A stretch of DNA of 42,113 nucleotides. It comes from SIAJ01 sp036266155. Its GTDB lineage: Bacteria; Planctomycetota; Planctomycetia; Gemmatales; Gemmataceae. Of this stretch, positions 34,411 through 42,113 are shown one piece after another. Position numbers and translations under genes: made by a program. The stretch is taken from contig DATANR010000273.1 in assembly GCA_036266155.1 (NCBI GenBank), positions 1-42,113 on the forward strand, in the 5' to 3' direction. Positions within the stretch are counted from its first letter, which is position 1; every line of letters begins with the position of its first letter. The notes below the pieces were generated by a model. The model made no database searches and was not told the origin of the DNA. It worked only from the letters and a program-made list of their open reading frames with translations.

Positions 34411-34812
34411 ATGATCTCTCCCCGTCAATTGTCAACGCTTGGTTTTGCTGCGCTCATGCTCATCTTCGCCGGTTGCGACAGCAGTAAGCCGTCCGTCAAG
34501 GTCAGCGGCAAGGTGATGAAGAACGGTCAACCGATGATCGTCGGCGAGGATACGTACGTCACGATTTCATTTGTCTTGGAGACCAGCGGCGCCAATCCGA
34601 ACGATGCTAAGTCATTTTCTGCCAAGTTCGATCAGAAGACGGGAACGTATTCGGTGGAAGTAGCGCCGGGTAACTACCGGACGACGGTGGTGATTGCCAA
34701 GCCGGGATCGAAGGACGGGAAGCTTAGCAAGCCGATGGGGCCCTACAAGTCCGACAAGGTTTATGAGTTGACCAAGGGTCAGGATCTGGACATCGAAGTT
34801 CCGAACCAGTGA
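34411..34812 (+). CDS. Small lipoprotein with a transthyretin-like domain
   Basis: 133 residues from the ATG at 34411. The signal peptide ends in lipobox IFAGC (Cys22). The mature part (SVKVSGKVMKNGQPMI ... FSAKFDQKTGTYSVEVAPGNYRTTVVIA ... YELTKGQDLDIEVPN) has the seven-strand layout of carboxypeptidase-regulatory-like (transthyretin) domains, which in planctomycetes often accompany DUF1559 genes. It lies 18 bp before the HzsA-like gene on the same strand. The frame is open upstream to 34327 through the hairpin, but this part is not protein-like. The ribosome site is weak. Confidence 0.82.
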   Translation: MISPRQLSTLGFAALMLIFAGCDSSKPSVKVSGKVMKNGQPMIVGEDTYVTISFVLETSGANPNDAKSFSAKFDQKTGTYSVEVAPGNYRTTVVIAKPGSKDGKLSKPMGPYKSDKVYELTKGQDLDIEVPNQ

Positions 34813-34830
34813 GCGTCGCGGACGTACTCC

Positions 34831-36774
34831 ATGACTCGCGCGCGATGGCTGCGATTCTCGCTTGTCGCCGGTCTCGCTATCCTGGCCGCCGGCGGAGTCA
34901 TCGTCTACCGGCTTGCCACTCGCGATAACGGCGATCCACGCTTACGGTCTTTCGTGCACGCTCGGCCGCCCGTGCCCATCGTTTTCACATCGCGAACCGA
35001 ACCCGCCAGTTTCGCAGCAGCGGCCGCGGACGCCGAAGGATTCACCTATCCCGGTCAGCGTCAATGGGCGGCCCGCGAGGGACGATTACGCCTGCTCACG
35101 CCCGAGGGCAACGTCCACGAGCTGACGTGGGGCAAGCCGCTCCCCGACGGCAGCACGCTGATCGACGTCATGAGCCCGTCGGTTTCAATCGACGGCAAAC
35201 GCATCCTGTTCGCGGGCCGCAAGGGCGGCGACGATCATGGGCGCTTCCGCCTGTACGAGATCGGCGTCGACGGCACGGGCCTGCATCAACTTACTGGCGG
35301 CCCCGACGACCACGGCTGCACGGCCGCTCCGCCAATGCGCTGGCGTGACGGCAAGTTGATGCAAGAAACCGAGCGCCAGACGATCGACTACGACGACGTC
35401 GATCCGATCGAACTGAATTTCGCCGAGCGCCGGATTGTCTTTGCGTCGAGCCGGACGCCCGATCTCGGCCGCGATCACGCCCGGCGATCGACAACCCTGT
35501 TGGTCCTTCACGCCGATGGCCGCATGCAACCGGCAACAGCGAACCGGAACAACGATCGCTGGCCGTTCCTTTTGAACTCGGGCTATGTCGCGTTCAGCCT
35601 GTGGAGCCGCAATCGCGAGGTTGTGACGGGGGATCGCACCGACGTGCGGCCCTATGAATCGGGGATGGCCGCCGCAACCGCACCGACCGATGCCTGGCTC
35701 GGCGCCTTTGCACAAATGCCCGGTGGACACTTCGGCATGCTGGTCAAACCCGCCATTCCCGTTTGGCGGCCGCGTCCTCTGTTTGCCAATCGCATCGTCA
35801 TGATGACGACATTTGCTGAGCCGGGAACTGCGGGCGACGATCCACCGCTCACCGTCGTGCAAGTGCCGCCGGGCTTGCTGGCGAATGCCCCAAGCGCACG
35901 GCCAACGGGCGCCTTGTTGCCTCGCACCCAGTCCGGACTGCTGCGTCGCGGACCCGACCGCATGGCCGACGGTCGATCGCTCTGGCTGGCGACGCCGAGC
36001 CCGTGCCCGACGTCACATGTGGTGATGGCCGGCGCCGCCGTGAACGCGGGCGCCCGTCGACCGGAGTCGGGGGCTTTCGGGCTCTACATGGCGAGCGACG
36101 ATTGGCCGGCGAGCGACGCGCCAGCCGATGCCGCGAACGTCGACTTGAAGTTGCTGTTCGACGATCCCGAGTTGGTCGACGCCGAACCCGTTGCGGTTTA
36201 CGAACGATTCTTTGCCAATATGGATCGCAAGGAAGAGTCGCCATCCGACGAAGCGACGCCCAAAGACCTGCCGCTCGCGAACGGGCAGATCTATCGCGGT
36301 TCCATTGGCCAGCTCTTCGCGACGTCGATCAACGCCCACACCGCGATGAGCGACTTGCCCGGCCAAAAGACCGATGCCGGCGAAGGCCCGATCTTCGATG
36401 GCCCGCCGAAGGACGCCATCGATCACTTGCGCATCTATGCCGCGCGCCGCGACCGCTTCGATGATCCCGATAAGCCGCGCATCGCCGGCACGTGGGAGAT
36501 GATTCTCAAGGTGCCCGTGAAGAACGGCGTGGGCGGCACCCCGGCGCCGACGGACTCACCGACGGTGCTCGCCGGCTTCGACAACTCCGGCCGGGTCGTG
36601 CAATGGAGCACGCCCGCCAAGGACACCAGCGGCCGCACGGCAACGATGTACGCGTTTGCCGGCGATCACTACAGCCTGACGAAAGTCGGTGGCCGGCATT
36701 TTTGCGTCGGCTGCCACCCCGGCCACAGCGGCGTTCCGCCCGACACGCACAACCATGCGGAGCGCGTCCGATGA
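34831..36774 (+). CDS. HzsA-related membrane-anchored propeller protein with one CxxCH
   Basis: 647 residues. An N-terminal anchor (about 8-27) is followed by a long extracytoplasmic part. Short PD40/TolB-type blades are visible: VSIDGKRILFAGRKG (~118-132), RFRLYEIGVDGTGLHQLTGG (138-157), FAERRIVFASSRTPD (197-211) and TTLLVLHADGRMQPATANRN (221-240), then LNSGYVAFSLWSRN. This order matches planctomycete proteins related to the hydrazine synthase alpha subunit. The C-terminus holds one haem-c motif, C-V-G-C-H at about 625-629, followed by PGHSG and a His-rich end. Real HzsA carries more haem. Its genes for cytochrome c maturation are not in the window. The flanking lipoprotein genes and the ATGA overlap with the next frame suggest an operon. 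Redox function is inference. Confidence 0.7.
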   Translation: MTRARWLRFSLVAGLAILAAGGVIVYRLATRDNGDPRLRSFVHARPPVPIVFTSRTEPASFAAAAADAEGFTYPGQRQWAAREGRLRLLTPEGNVHELTWGKPLPDGSTLIDVMSPSVSIDGKRILFAGRKGGDDHGRFRLYEIGVDGTGLHQLTGGPDDHGCTAAPPMRWRDGKLMQETERQTIDYDDVDPIELNFAERRIVFASSRTPDLGRDHARRSTTLLVLHADGRMQPATANRNNDRWPFLLNSGYVAFSLWSRNREVVTGDRTDVRPYESGMAAATAPTDAWLGAFAQMPGGHFGMLVKPAIPVWRPRPLFANRIVMMTTFAEPGTAGDDPPLTVVQVPPGLLANAPSARPTGALLPRTQSGLLRRGPDRMADGRSLWLATPSPCPTSHVVMAGAAVNAGARRPESGAFGLYMASDDWPASDAPADAANVDLKLLFDDPELVDAEPVAVYERFFANMDRKEESPSDEATPKDLPLANGQIYRGSIGQLFATSINAHTAMSDLPGQKTDAGEGPIFDGPPKDAIDHLRIYAARRDRFDDPDKPRIAGTWEMILKVPVKNGVGGTPAPTDSPTVLAGFDNSGRVVQWSTPAKDTSGRTATMYAFAGDHYSLTKVGGRHFCVGCHPGHSGVPPDTHNHAERVR

Positions 36775-36815
36775 CGAAACACTCTCAACTCATCCTTCCA
36801 TTGATTGGAGCCCCG

Positions 36816-37211
36816 ATGCGCGTCTTCCTCCGAGTCTCACTCGTGTTAGCGCTGCTGGTTGCGGCCACCAGCTGTTCCGGCAAGCGCACGAACATCACCG
36901 GCACCATCACCCGCGATGGCAAGCCGCTCGAATGGAAAAGTGAAGGAGGTCACCTGCTGGTGATCTTCGTGCCGGTGCCTCGCCGTGAAAACCAGGACCC
37001 ATATTTGGCCGAGACCGACCGCGAAGCCGGGACTTATCGAATCGATGAAATCCGCGCGGGCCGTTACATGGTTGCCATCCATCAATTCGACGAACGGCAC
37101 GGCGACTCACTGGCCAACAAATACGACCCCGTGCACACGCCGCTGATCGTTGAGGTCGAAGAAGACGGCCAGGTGATCGACATCGACTTGCCGAAGGATT
37201 TGCCGCAATGA
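36816..37211 (+). CDS. Small lipoprotein with a transthyretin-like domain
   Basis: 131 residues. ATG 36816 is chosen for GGAG five bases upstream; ATG 36771, overlapping the HzsA-like stop (ATGA), would add 15 residues before a clear signal peptide. MRVFLRVSLVLALLVAATSC gives a lipid-anchored Cys20. The mature domain (TNITGTITRDGKPLEW ... AETDREAGTYRIDEIRAGRYMVAIHQF ... LIVEVEEDGQVIDIDLPKDLP) is a beta-sandwich similar in plan to the lipoprotein at 34411, though the two share little sequence. Its role may be to sit with the HzsA-like protein outside the membrane. It is the last gene of the set. Confidence 0.8.
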   Translation: MRVFLRVSLVLALLVAATSCSGKRTNITGTITRDGKPLEWKSEGGHLLVIFVPVPRRENQDPYLAETDREAGTYRIDEIRAGRYMVAIHQFDERHGDSLANKYDPVHTPLIVEVEEDGQVIDIDLPKDLPQ

Positions 37212-37462
37212 TCGACGCTGGCCGGTCGCTGAGGCCTGCTTAAGGCATAAACGATCCTTGATGTGCGAACGCAGCTCTCCGGCTCCTCGAGATACCGGCA
37301 ACCCTGGCAGCGGGAGAAGATATTGCCGATGGGCCAGCGCTGCATTCCTTTCATGGAGCCAGAGGGCCATGTTGACACAATTCAGTGCACTTCGGTTCCG
37401 CGGCTACACCGGCGCGCCAGCAGACTTGCGCCGGTAACCAGGCCACGGAAAGAACGCCGATG
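37212..37462. other. Convergent intergenic region
   Basis: 251 bp between the lipoprotein gene and the convergent gene at 37463. It contains a small inverted repeat, ACCGGCGC (37408-37415) with GCGCCGGT (37428-37435), which could form a hairpin. I see no other structure and no supported gene. Confidence 0.5.
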
Positions 37463-38305
37463 TCACTTCAAGAAGTCTTTTAACAAAGACAGAAAAGCCG
37501 CTTGATTGCCCGCGCTGGCGTCGGCCTTGGGCGTTGCGTGATACGCGCCGTTACTGAAGTTCCAGCGGTGCAGCGCCGGATGCCACAGCAGCGCGCGCAG
37601 GCCGTACTTGGACTTGAAGTCCGCCAGCGAGACCTGGCGTAGCGCGCTGCTGCCGTTATACGCCCAGGGGTTAGGATCGATTCCACGCCGATACACAATC
37701 TGGCCGTCATTGCTGATTACGGTCGCTGGATGTGCCCAATTGGGGGCGCCGTCGGCCGGGAAGTGATACTCGGTCTCCACCGGCAAGTCGTACGAGTCGC
37801 CCGCAGCGATTTTGAAACGCTGGGGCGCGCCGGTGGGCGGGCACCGCCGGACAGCGAGGCGGCCGTAAGGGAACGGAGAATTCTTGGTCGCTGAGTCGTT
37901 GGACCAAGCTGTCCGGAGACCGCCGAGAATGGCCGACATCTTGGTCGCCCAGTCGGCATTGGAGTACGTGTCCTCGTTCGCCACCTCGATGATGAACTGA
38001 GCCTTGTTCCAGTTGTTCTTGAACAGACCGGAAAACAGGCTCGCTCCCCATTCGGACGCGGTCTTGTCCGGAGCGACGGTGTGATGGCCGAAATCCACCG
38101 TCATGTTCAGCCCCCGCGGTTGGAGCGTGTTGATCGCCGTTCGCGCGTTCGCCCACCCTCTGCCCCCGTCGTGGGCCGCGCTAAACTCGATCTCAACCAA
38201 CGTCCCAGCTGGCGCATTCAAAAGCGCCATGCAAATGTCGGAGACAAACGACGGCTGCAAGGCCAAGAAATAGACCGATTGGATCCCACGGCGTGTCGTT
38301 GCCAT
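37463..38305 (-). CDS. Hypothetical protein of unrecognised family
   Basis: 280 residues from the ATG at 38305, which has GGAGG ten bases upstream; the frame is open 13 codons further. There is no signal peptide and no membrane helix. Visible features: SVYFLALQPSFVSDICMALL, VEIEFSAAHDGGRGWANARTAIN, MTVDFGHHTVAPDKTASEWGASLF, IIEVANEDTYSNADWATKMSAILG and ALLWHPALHRWNFSNGAYHAT. Trp, His and Asp-rich loops after beta-strand-like stretches suggest an alpha/beta barrel enzyme such as a glycosidase-like fold, but no motif fixes this. It stands alone, between convergent and co-oriented genes. I do not assign a function. Confidence 0.6.
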   Translation of the reverse strand: MATTRRGIQSVYFLALQPSFVSDICMALLNAPAGTLVEIEFSAAHDGGRGWANARTAINTLQPRGLNMTVDFGHHTVAPDKTASEWGASLFSGLFKNNWNKAQFIIEVANEDTYSNADWATKMSAILGGLRTAWSNDSATKNSPFPYGRLAVRRCPPTGAPQRFKIAAGDSYDLPVETEYHFPADGAPNWAHPATVISNDGQIVYRRGIDPNPWAYNGSSALRQVSLADFKSKYGLRALLWHPALHRWNFSNGAYHATPKADASAGNQAAFLSLLKDFLK

Positions 38306-38471
38306 GTCGCGCGAGCCTCCACCATTGTCTTGCCGAGTTATCATTCTCGGACAATTGAAATGATAATAATCGCACCTTCGCTCGGCATTCGGCCATGCAC
38401 AAGCGATCCCTTCTCGCTATCCGAACGCGACTACCGTTACCTCACACCCTTGACCTTCGTCGACATCAACC

Positions 38472-41400
38472 TCAATCCCCCGTCCCGATCGCTGGTCGCC
38501 GCTTCAGCGCTTTTTCGAGCTGCCGCTCTTCTTCGAACTCGTCCAGTTCACTGATCCCATCGTGCGGTATGCTCGGATCGCCCTCGATCATCAGCGTCTG
38601 TGAATACTCAATCCCGTCGACGGTCAGCACGACACGGTACTCGCCCGGCTGACCGACCCAGCGAGCGCCGCCGGCCGGGCTGAGCGGATTCAAGTTCGGG
38701 GGCGGCGCGGCCGGCGCGTTCGGACCCTTGGGCTGTGGACCGCCGCCGCCCCGCTGCGGACGAGCGACGGCGAATTGCCAGCGGGCCCGATGATAGCCGG
38801 CGTCGGTGCTCGTTTGAATCGTCCCCACAGTCGCGCCGGTCACGTCCTTCACAACTAGCGACACCTTGTCAGCCTTCCTGCCCAGCACGTAATCGATGTT
38901 CGCGCCCGGCTCGGGGTTCTTGCCGTTGAAAACGCGGTGTGACGTGTAGAACGGCACCGAACCGCGGTTGCGCCACGCCACGGCCGGCGACGGAATCAAG
39001 AGCGCTGATTTCCCCTTCACGATCTCGGACGTCATCTGCCGCAACGGCGTCACGTCCAGGACCCAAATCGACCGGCCGTGCGTGGCGACGACAAGGTCGT
39101 TGGCGGTCGTTGGCTGAGCGAACTCGTGGACGGCGACCGTCGGCAGCCCCTGGGCACCATTGATCCGCGTCCACGCCTGACCACGATTGACGCTGGCGTA
39201 GCACCCGAACTCCGTGCCCAGATAGAGCAGATTCGGATTGGCGATGTCTTCACGACACACGCGTGTCGGACCGACGGGCAGGTTGGCTTTCAACGACTTC
39301 CACGTCTCGCCAAAATCCTCGGTCACGAAGACATACGGATTTTCGTCGTTCGAACGGTGCGCGTCGAAGGTGACATAGCAGCGCCCGTCGACGTAACGCG
39401 ACGCCTCGATCGTCGACACCCACCGCGGCCCGGGCAGGCCGGCCGTTTTGAATTTGTCAGTAACGTTCGTCCACGTTTTGCAGGCATCGCGCGTGATCCA
39501 AACGGCACCGTCATCGGTGCCCGCCCAGACCACATCGGGATTGCGGGGCGACTCGCAGAGGGCCGTGCCCGTGCCGCGCTTGGTCAACGAGATCTCGGGC
39601 GACACGGCCTGTAGGTCGGCGCCTTGCTTCAGCGAGCGGAACACATAATTCCCGGCCGCGTAGAAGATGTGCGCGTTGTGCGCTGAGAGAATGAACGGGG
39701 TGTTCCAGTTGAAGCGGAACGGCTGCAAGCCCGGTCGCGTCCGCGGGCGGATGCCCGTCGAGCCGCCCGTCTTCAAGTTGTGCCGGGCCATGTTGCCATC
39801 CTGGCTCTCGGCGTAGACGATGTCCGGATCGTTCGGATCGACGCGGCAGACAAAGCCGTCGCCCCATTGCACGTTGATCCAGTCCGGATTGATCGGCCCT
39901 GGCCAGCGATCGGAGCGACTCGGCCCGCCCCAACTGCCGTTGTCTTGCAATCCGCCATAGACGCGGTACGGCGTGCGGTTGTCTACGGCCACGTGATAGA
40001 ACTGGCCGAGCGCGCCGGCATGGTTCTGATGATCCCAGCGAGCGCCCTTGTCGTAGCTGACGTAGAAGCCGCCGTCGCAGCCGCAGATCATGTGCCGGCC
40101 ATCTTTCGGATCGATCCAGAGGGCGTGCTGGTCGTCGTGCAAGCCGTCGTTGATGGCGTCCTGGCTAAACGACTTGCCCGCATTGGTGCTGCGGAACATC
40201 TTGATGCCGCCGACGTAGATCGTGTTGTCGTCGGTGGGGTCAACGCGAATCAGCGAGAAATAGAACGGCCGCGGGTTCAGGCTGTTGAGCCGCGTCCAGG
40301 TGTCGCCACCGTCGGAACTCTTGAAGATGCCGCCCGTATCGTTCGCGATGGCGCCCTGCTGATCGGGCGTCACGTTCGCTTGCTGACCGCCGAGCGAGGC
40401 GCCGGGCACGGCCTGTGCGAATGGCCGATCGATCGGCGTATTGCTCGCCAGGATCACCTCGGCCGTTTTCTTGTCGGCTCCTCGGATGTATGCGACCTGC
40501 ACCTTGTCGCCGACCTTCTTGTTCAGCAGTAGGCGCGTGATGTCGGCGCGCACCTTGGTCGGAGCGTTGTCGATGGAGATGACGATGTCGCTGCTCAGCA
40601 ACCCCGCCTTGGCCGCCGGACCGAGTTCCAGAACATCGGCCAGCTTGAGCCCGCCTTCGATCTCTTCCGGCGTGACGCCGAGCATCGGTCGATCTTCGGG
40701 CCGCGACGCGAAAGTCAGTTCGATTTCCTTCTTGTCCTTGCCACGTAAGACCGTGAATTTGGCCTTGTCGTCGATGTTCTTCTTGCGGAACTCGTCGAGC
40801 ATGCCCTCACGGGTTTTCACTTCGACGCCGTCGATCGCTGTGATTTGATCGCCTTCCTTGAGGCCGGCCTTCCCGGCCGGGGCGTCGGCGGTCACGGAGG
40901 TGACCGCGAGCTTGTTGTCCTTCACTTCACTCTGGAACCCGGCATACACGCGCGGCGGAGCTTTGCCCATCCCGGACTTTTCCGTGTCGATGACCGCGAA
41001 GACAGTGTTCGGCGTCTTGCGCGACCAATCGAAACCGACACGGCCGAGCTTCACGGCCGGCAAGCCCTTGCTGAGCTTGGTAAACGTCTTGCCGCCGTCT
41101 GACGTCTTGAAGATCGCGGCGCCGGGGCCATGCACGGTTGCCGGCGCGTACTCATCGGCTCCCGGCGGCGCTTTTGGTTTGGCGTCGCCGAGGAAACTGT
41201 CGAACTCGTCGCGCTTGCGATCCCAGGTGGCGACGAGCAGCGTGTCCGGATTCGTCGGGTTGATCGATACGTCGATCACGCCGCCTTTTTCATCGGTCAC
41301 TGGCATGACGTTCTTCCACGTCTTGCCGCCGTCTTCCGTCTTGAAGAGCCCGCGTTCGCCGCCCGGTCCATAGAGGCGGCCCAGCGCTCCGACGAACACA

Positions 41401-42020
41401 ATGTCCGGGTTCGTCGGGTGAACGACGATCTTGCCAATCTGGTACGACTCCTTTAGCCCCATGTTGGTCCAGGTCTTGCCGCCGTTAGAGCTCTTGTAAA
41501 CGCCATCGCCGAACGAGACCGAATTGCGTGGATTGTTCTCGCCGGTACCGACCCAGACGATGTCTTTATTCGACGGCGCGACGGCCACCGATCCGATCGA
41601 GACAGACGTCTCGCGATCGAACTGATGCTCGTAGTTGATGCCGTTGTTCGTCGTTTTGAGCAAGCCGCCCGACGCGGTGGCGACCCAGAACGTCGTCGGG
41701 TCGGCCTCGTAGACGGCGATGGCCGTCACGCGACCGCCCATCGTCGCCGGGCCAATGCCGCGCCATTGGAACTTGTTGACCCATGCCGCTGGAATGATCT
41801 CCTCGGCCGGCGTCAGCGCCTTGGCCGGCGGTTCCTTGAGCGCCTTCAACTTCGCCTGCAAATCCGCCAGCTGCTTTTCGAGGGTGGCGATCTCCTTTTC
41901 GCGGTCGCTGCCCTTCGCGGGCGGGTCGTCGCCACGGCCCGGCGTGGAGGCCACGACGGCGAAACCCATGACAAGTGCGATCGTTGCCAGCAGGCGGCGA
42001 AGCGGAGTTCGAGCGCTCAT
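38472..42020 (-). CDS. Secreted BNR/sortilin-type propeller with two inserted PDZ domains
   Basis: 1182 residues. Signal peptide (about 1-30), then a heptad-rich helix (41-62, EIATLEKQLADLQAKLKALKE). A large propeller of sialidase/VPS10-like Asp-box repeats begins at ~85: GVYKSSNGGKTWTNMG, GLFKTEDGGKTWKNV, AIFKTSDGGKTFTKL, and resumes with GIFKSSDGGDTWTRLN at ~564. Between them (about 360-527) lie two PDZ domains: ADAPAGKAGLKEGDQITAIDGVEV (378-401) and LELGPAAKAGLLSSDIVISIDNAP (464-487). The propeller continues to ~1000, followed by a beta-rich C-terminal segment and an acidic end. The Asp-boxes alone do not make it a sialidase: no Arg triad is evident. A protein-binding or peptidase-like scaffold outside the membrane is likely. 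Confidence 0.85.
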   Translation of the reverse strand: MSARTPLRRLLATIALVMGFAVVASTPGRGDDPPAKGSDREKEIATLEKQLADLQAKLKALKEPPAKALTPAEEIIPAAWVNKFQWRGIGPATMGGRVTAIAVYEADPTTFWVATASGGLLKTTNNGINYEHQFDRETSVSIGSVAVAPSNKDIVWVGTGENNPRNSVSFGDGVYKSSNGGKTWTNMGLKESYQIGKIVVHPTNPDIVFVGALGRLYGPGGERGLFKTEDGGKTWKNVMPVTDEKGGVIDVSINPTNPDTLLVATWDRKRDEFDSFLGDAKPKAPPGADEYAPATVHGPGAAIFKTSDGGKTFTKLSKGLPAVKLGRVGFDWSRKTPNTVFAVIDTEKSGMGKAPPRVYAGFQSEVKDNKLAVTSVTADAPAGKAGLKEGDQITAIDGVEVKTREGMLDEFRKKNIDDKAKFTVLRGKDKKEIELTFASRPEDRPMLGVTPEEIEGGLKLADVLELGPAAKAGLLSSDIVISIDNAPTKVRADITRLLLNKKVGDKVQVAYIRGADKKTAEVILASNTPIDRPFAQAVPGASLGGQQANVTPDQQGAIANDTGGIFKSSDGGDTWTRLNSLNPRPFYFSLIRVDPTDDNTIYVGGIKMFRSTNAGKSFSQDAINDGLHDDQHALWIDPKDGRHMICGCDGGFYVSYDKGARWDHQNHAGALGQFYHVAVDNRTPYRVYGGLQDNGSWGGPSRSDRWPGPINPDWINVQWGDGFVCRVDPNDPDIVYAESQDGNMARHNLKTGGSTGIRPRTRPGLQPFRFNWNTPFILSAHNAHIFYAAGNYVFRSLKQGADLQAVSPEISLTKRGTGTALCESPRNPDVVWAGTDDGAVWITRDACKTWTNVTDKFKTAGLPGPRWVSTIEASRYVDGRCYVTFDAHRSNDENPYVFVTEDFGETWKSLKANLPVGPTRVCREDIANPNLLYLGTEFGCYASVNRGQAWTRINGAQGLPTVAVHEFAQPTTANDLVVATHGRSIWVLDVTPLRQMTSEIVKGKSALLIPSPAVAWRNRGSVPFYTSHRVFNGKNPEPGANIDYVLGRKADKVSLVVKDVTGATVGTIQTSTDAGYHRARWQFAVARPQRGGGGPQPKGPNAPAAPPPNLNPLSPAGGARWVGQPGEYRVVLTVDGIEYSQTLMIEGDPSIPHDGISELDEFEEERQLEKALKRRPAIGTGD

Positions 42021-42062
42021 GATGATGAACCGAAGGTGGAATGGACGGAAGCGGGCGAGCGT

Positions 42063-42113
42063 CGAGGCGTAAGCCCGACGTGTTTGGCTCGCACACGTCG
42101 GGCTTACGCCTCG
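42063..42113. repeat. Perfect 21-bp inverted repeat at the right window edge
   Basis: Left arm 42063-42083 starts CGAGGCGTAAGCCCGACGTG; right arm 42093-42113 is its exact reverse complement, with a nine-base loop. It lies upstream of the propeller gene (start 42020). The core GGCGTAAGCC is also in the repeat at 6353-6434. It may extend past the window. Confidence 0.9.

Noticed and set aside
37263..37505. Small plus-strand open frame (80 codons) in the convergent gap
   Set aside because: It lacks a ribosome site and motif and overlaps the end of the gene at 37463.
39780..40532. Plus-strand open frame (250 codons) opposite the PDZ-propeller gene
   Set aside because: It mirrors the propeller region and has biased Val/Ala/Arg/Asp content typical of antisense frames.
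38472..42020. Sialidase or glycosyl hydrolase role for the propeller protein
   Set aside because: Asp-boxes are structural and no Arg triad, Glu or Tyr catalytic set is evident.
1..42113. CRISPR array, prophage, insertion sequence or tRNA/rRNA gene
   Set aside because: I looked for regularly spaced direct repeats, transposase or integrase motifs and tRNA T-loops and found none. The period-7 and period-9 arrays have no spacers.

Overview
The window reads as chromosomal DNA of a planctomycete, most likely from the Gemmata/Gemmataceae side of the phylum. The evidence is a GC-rich composition, a DUF1559 prepilin-like protein with its FTLIELLVVIAIIAIL leader and C-terminal H...ADGSVRF motif, several FHA and VWA proteins, an HD-GYP protein, a protein kinase, Uma2-like and DUF4058 proteins, a relative of hydrazine synthase alpha, and many intergenic palindromes. 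It looks like a core region. I found no transposase, integrase, phage gene, CRISPR array, rRNA or tRNA gene.

Layout. Positions 21-11463 are almost all minus strand: an ABC-2 exporter (ATPase, permease, membrane-anchored partner), a PIG-L deacetylase and a secreted VWA protein, preceded by a polar amino acid ABC transporter (substrate-binding protein fused to permease, plus ATPase), mqnD (futalosine menaquinone pathway) and a Bpt-type arginyl/leucyl transferase. Positions 11606-15582 hold a Uma2 protein, an FHA-GAF-HD-GYP regulator, a YbjN-like protein and a HAD hydrolase. A plus-strand run from 15680 to 25371 carries a GT39-like membrane glycosyltransferase, miaA, an FHA protein, dnaE, a DUF4058 protein, a CoA-transferase beta subunit and a Ser/Thr kinase. 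Positions 25568-29335 hold a small membrane protein and a minus-strand set (zinc-ribbon/beta-sandwich protein, VWA protein, zinc-ribbon/FHA protein). Plus-strand genes from 29436 to 37211 are recO, a BamD-like lipoprotein, an LptE-like lipoprotein, folP, the DUF1559 protein, and a lipoprotein / HzsA-like monohaem protein / lipoprotein set. The window ends with an unrecognised 280-residue protein and a 1182-residue secreted BNR/sortilin-type propeller with two inserted PDZ domains, both on the minus strand.

How the genes fit together. Most are housekeeping (replication, recombination repair, tRNA modification, folate, menaquinone, envelope assembly). The accessory flavour comes from FHA/kinase/VWA signalling parts and from extracytoplasmic proteins.

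The most distinctive non-coding signal is a set of short palindromic or inverted tandem repeats in the gaps between genes. They often touch or include stop codons, and in one case one supplies the last ten codons of a protein. The best protein-level candidates for something under-described are the HzsA-like CxxCH protein between two small lipoproteins, the PDZ-in-propeller protein, the zinc-ribbon/VWA/FHA set and the ABC exporter with its 738-residue partner.
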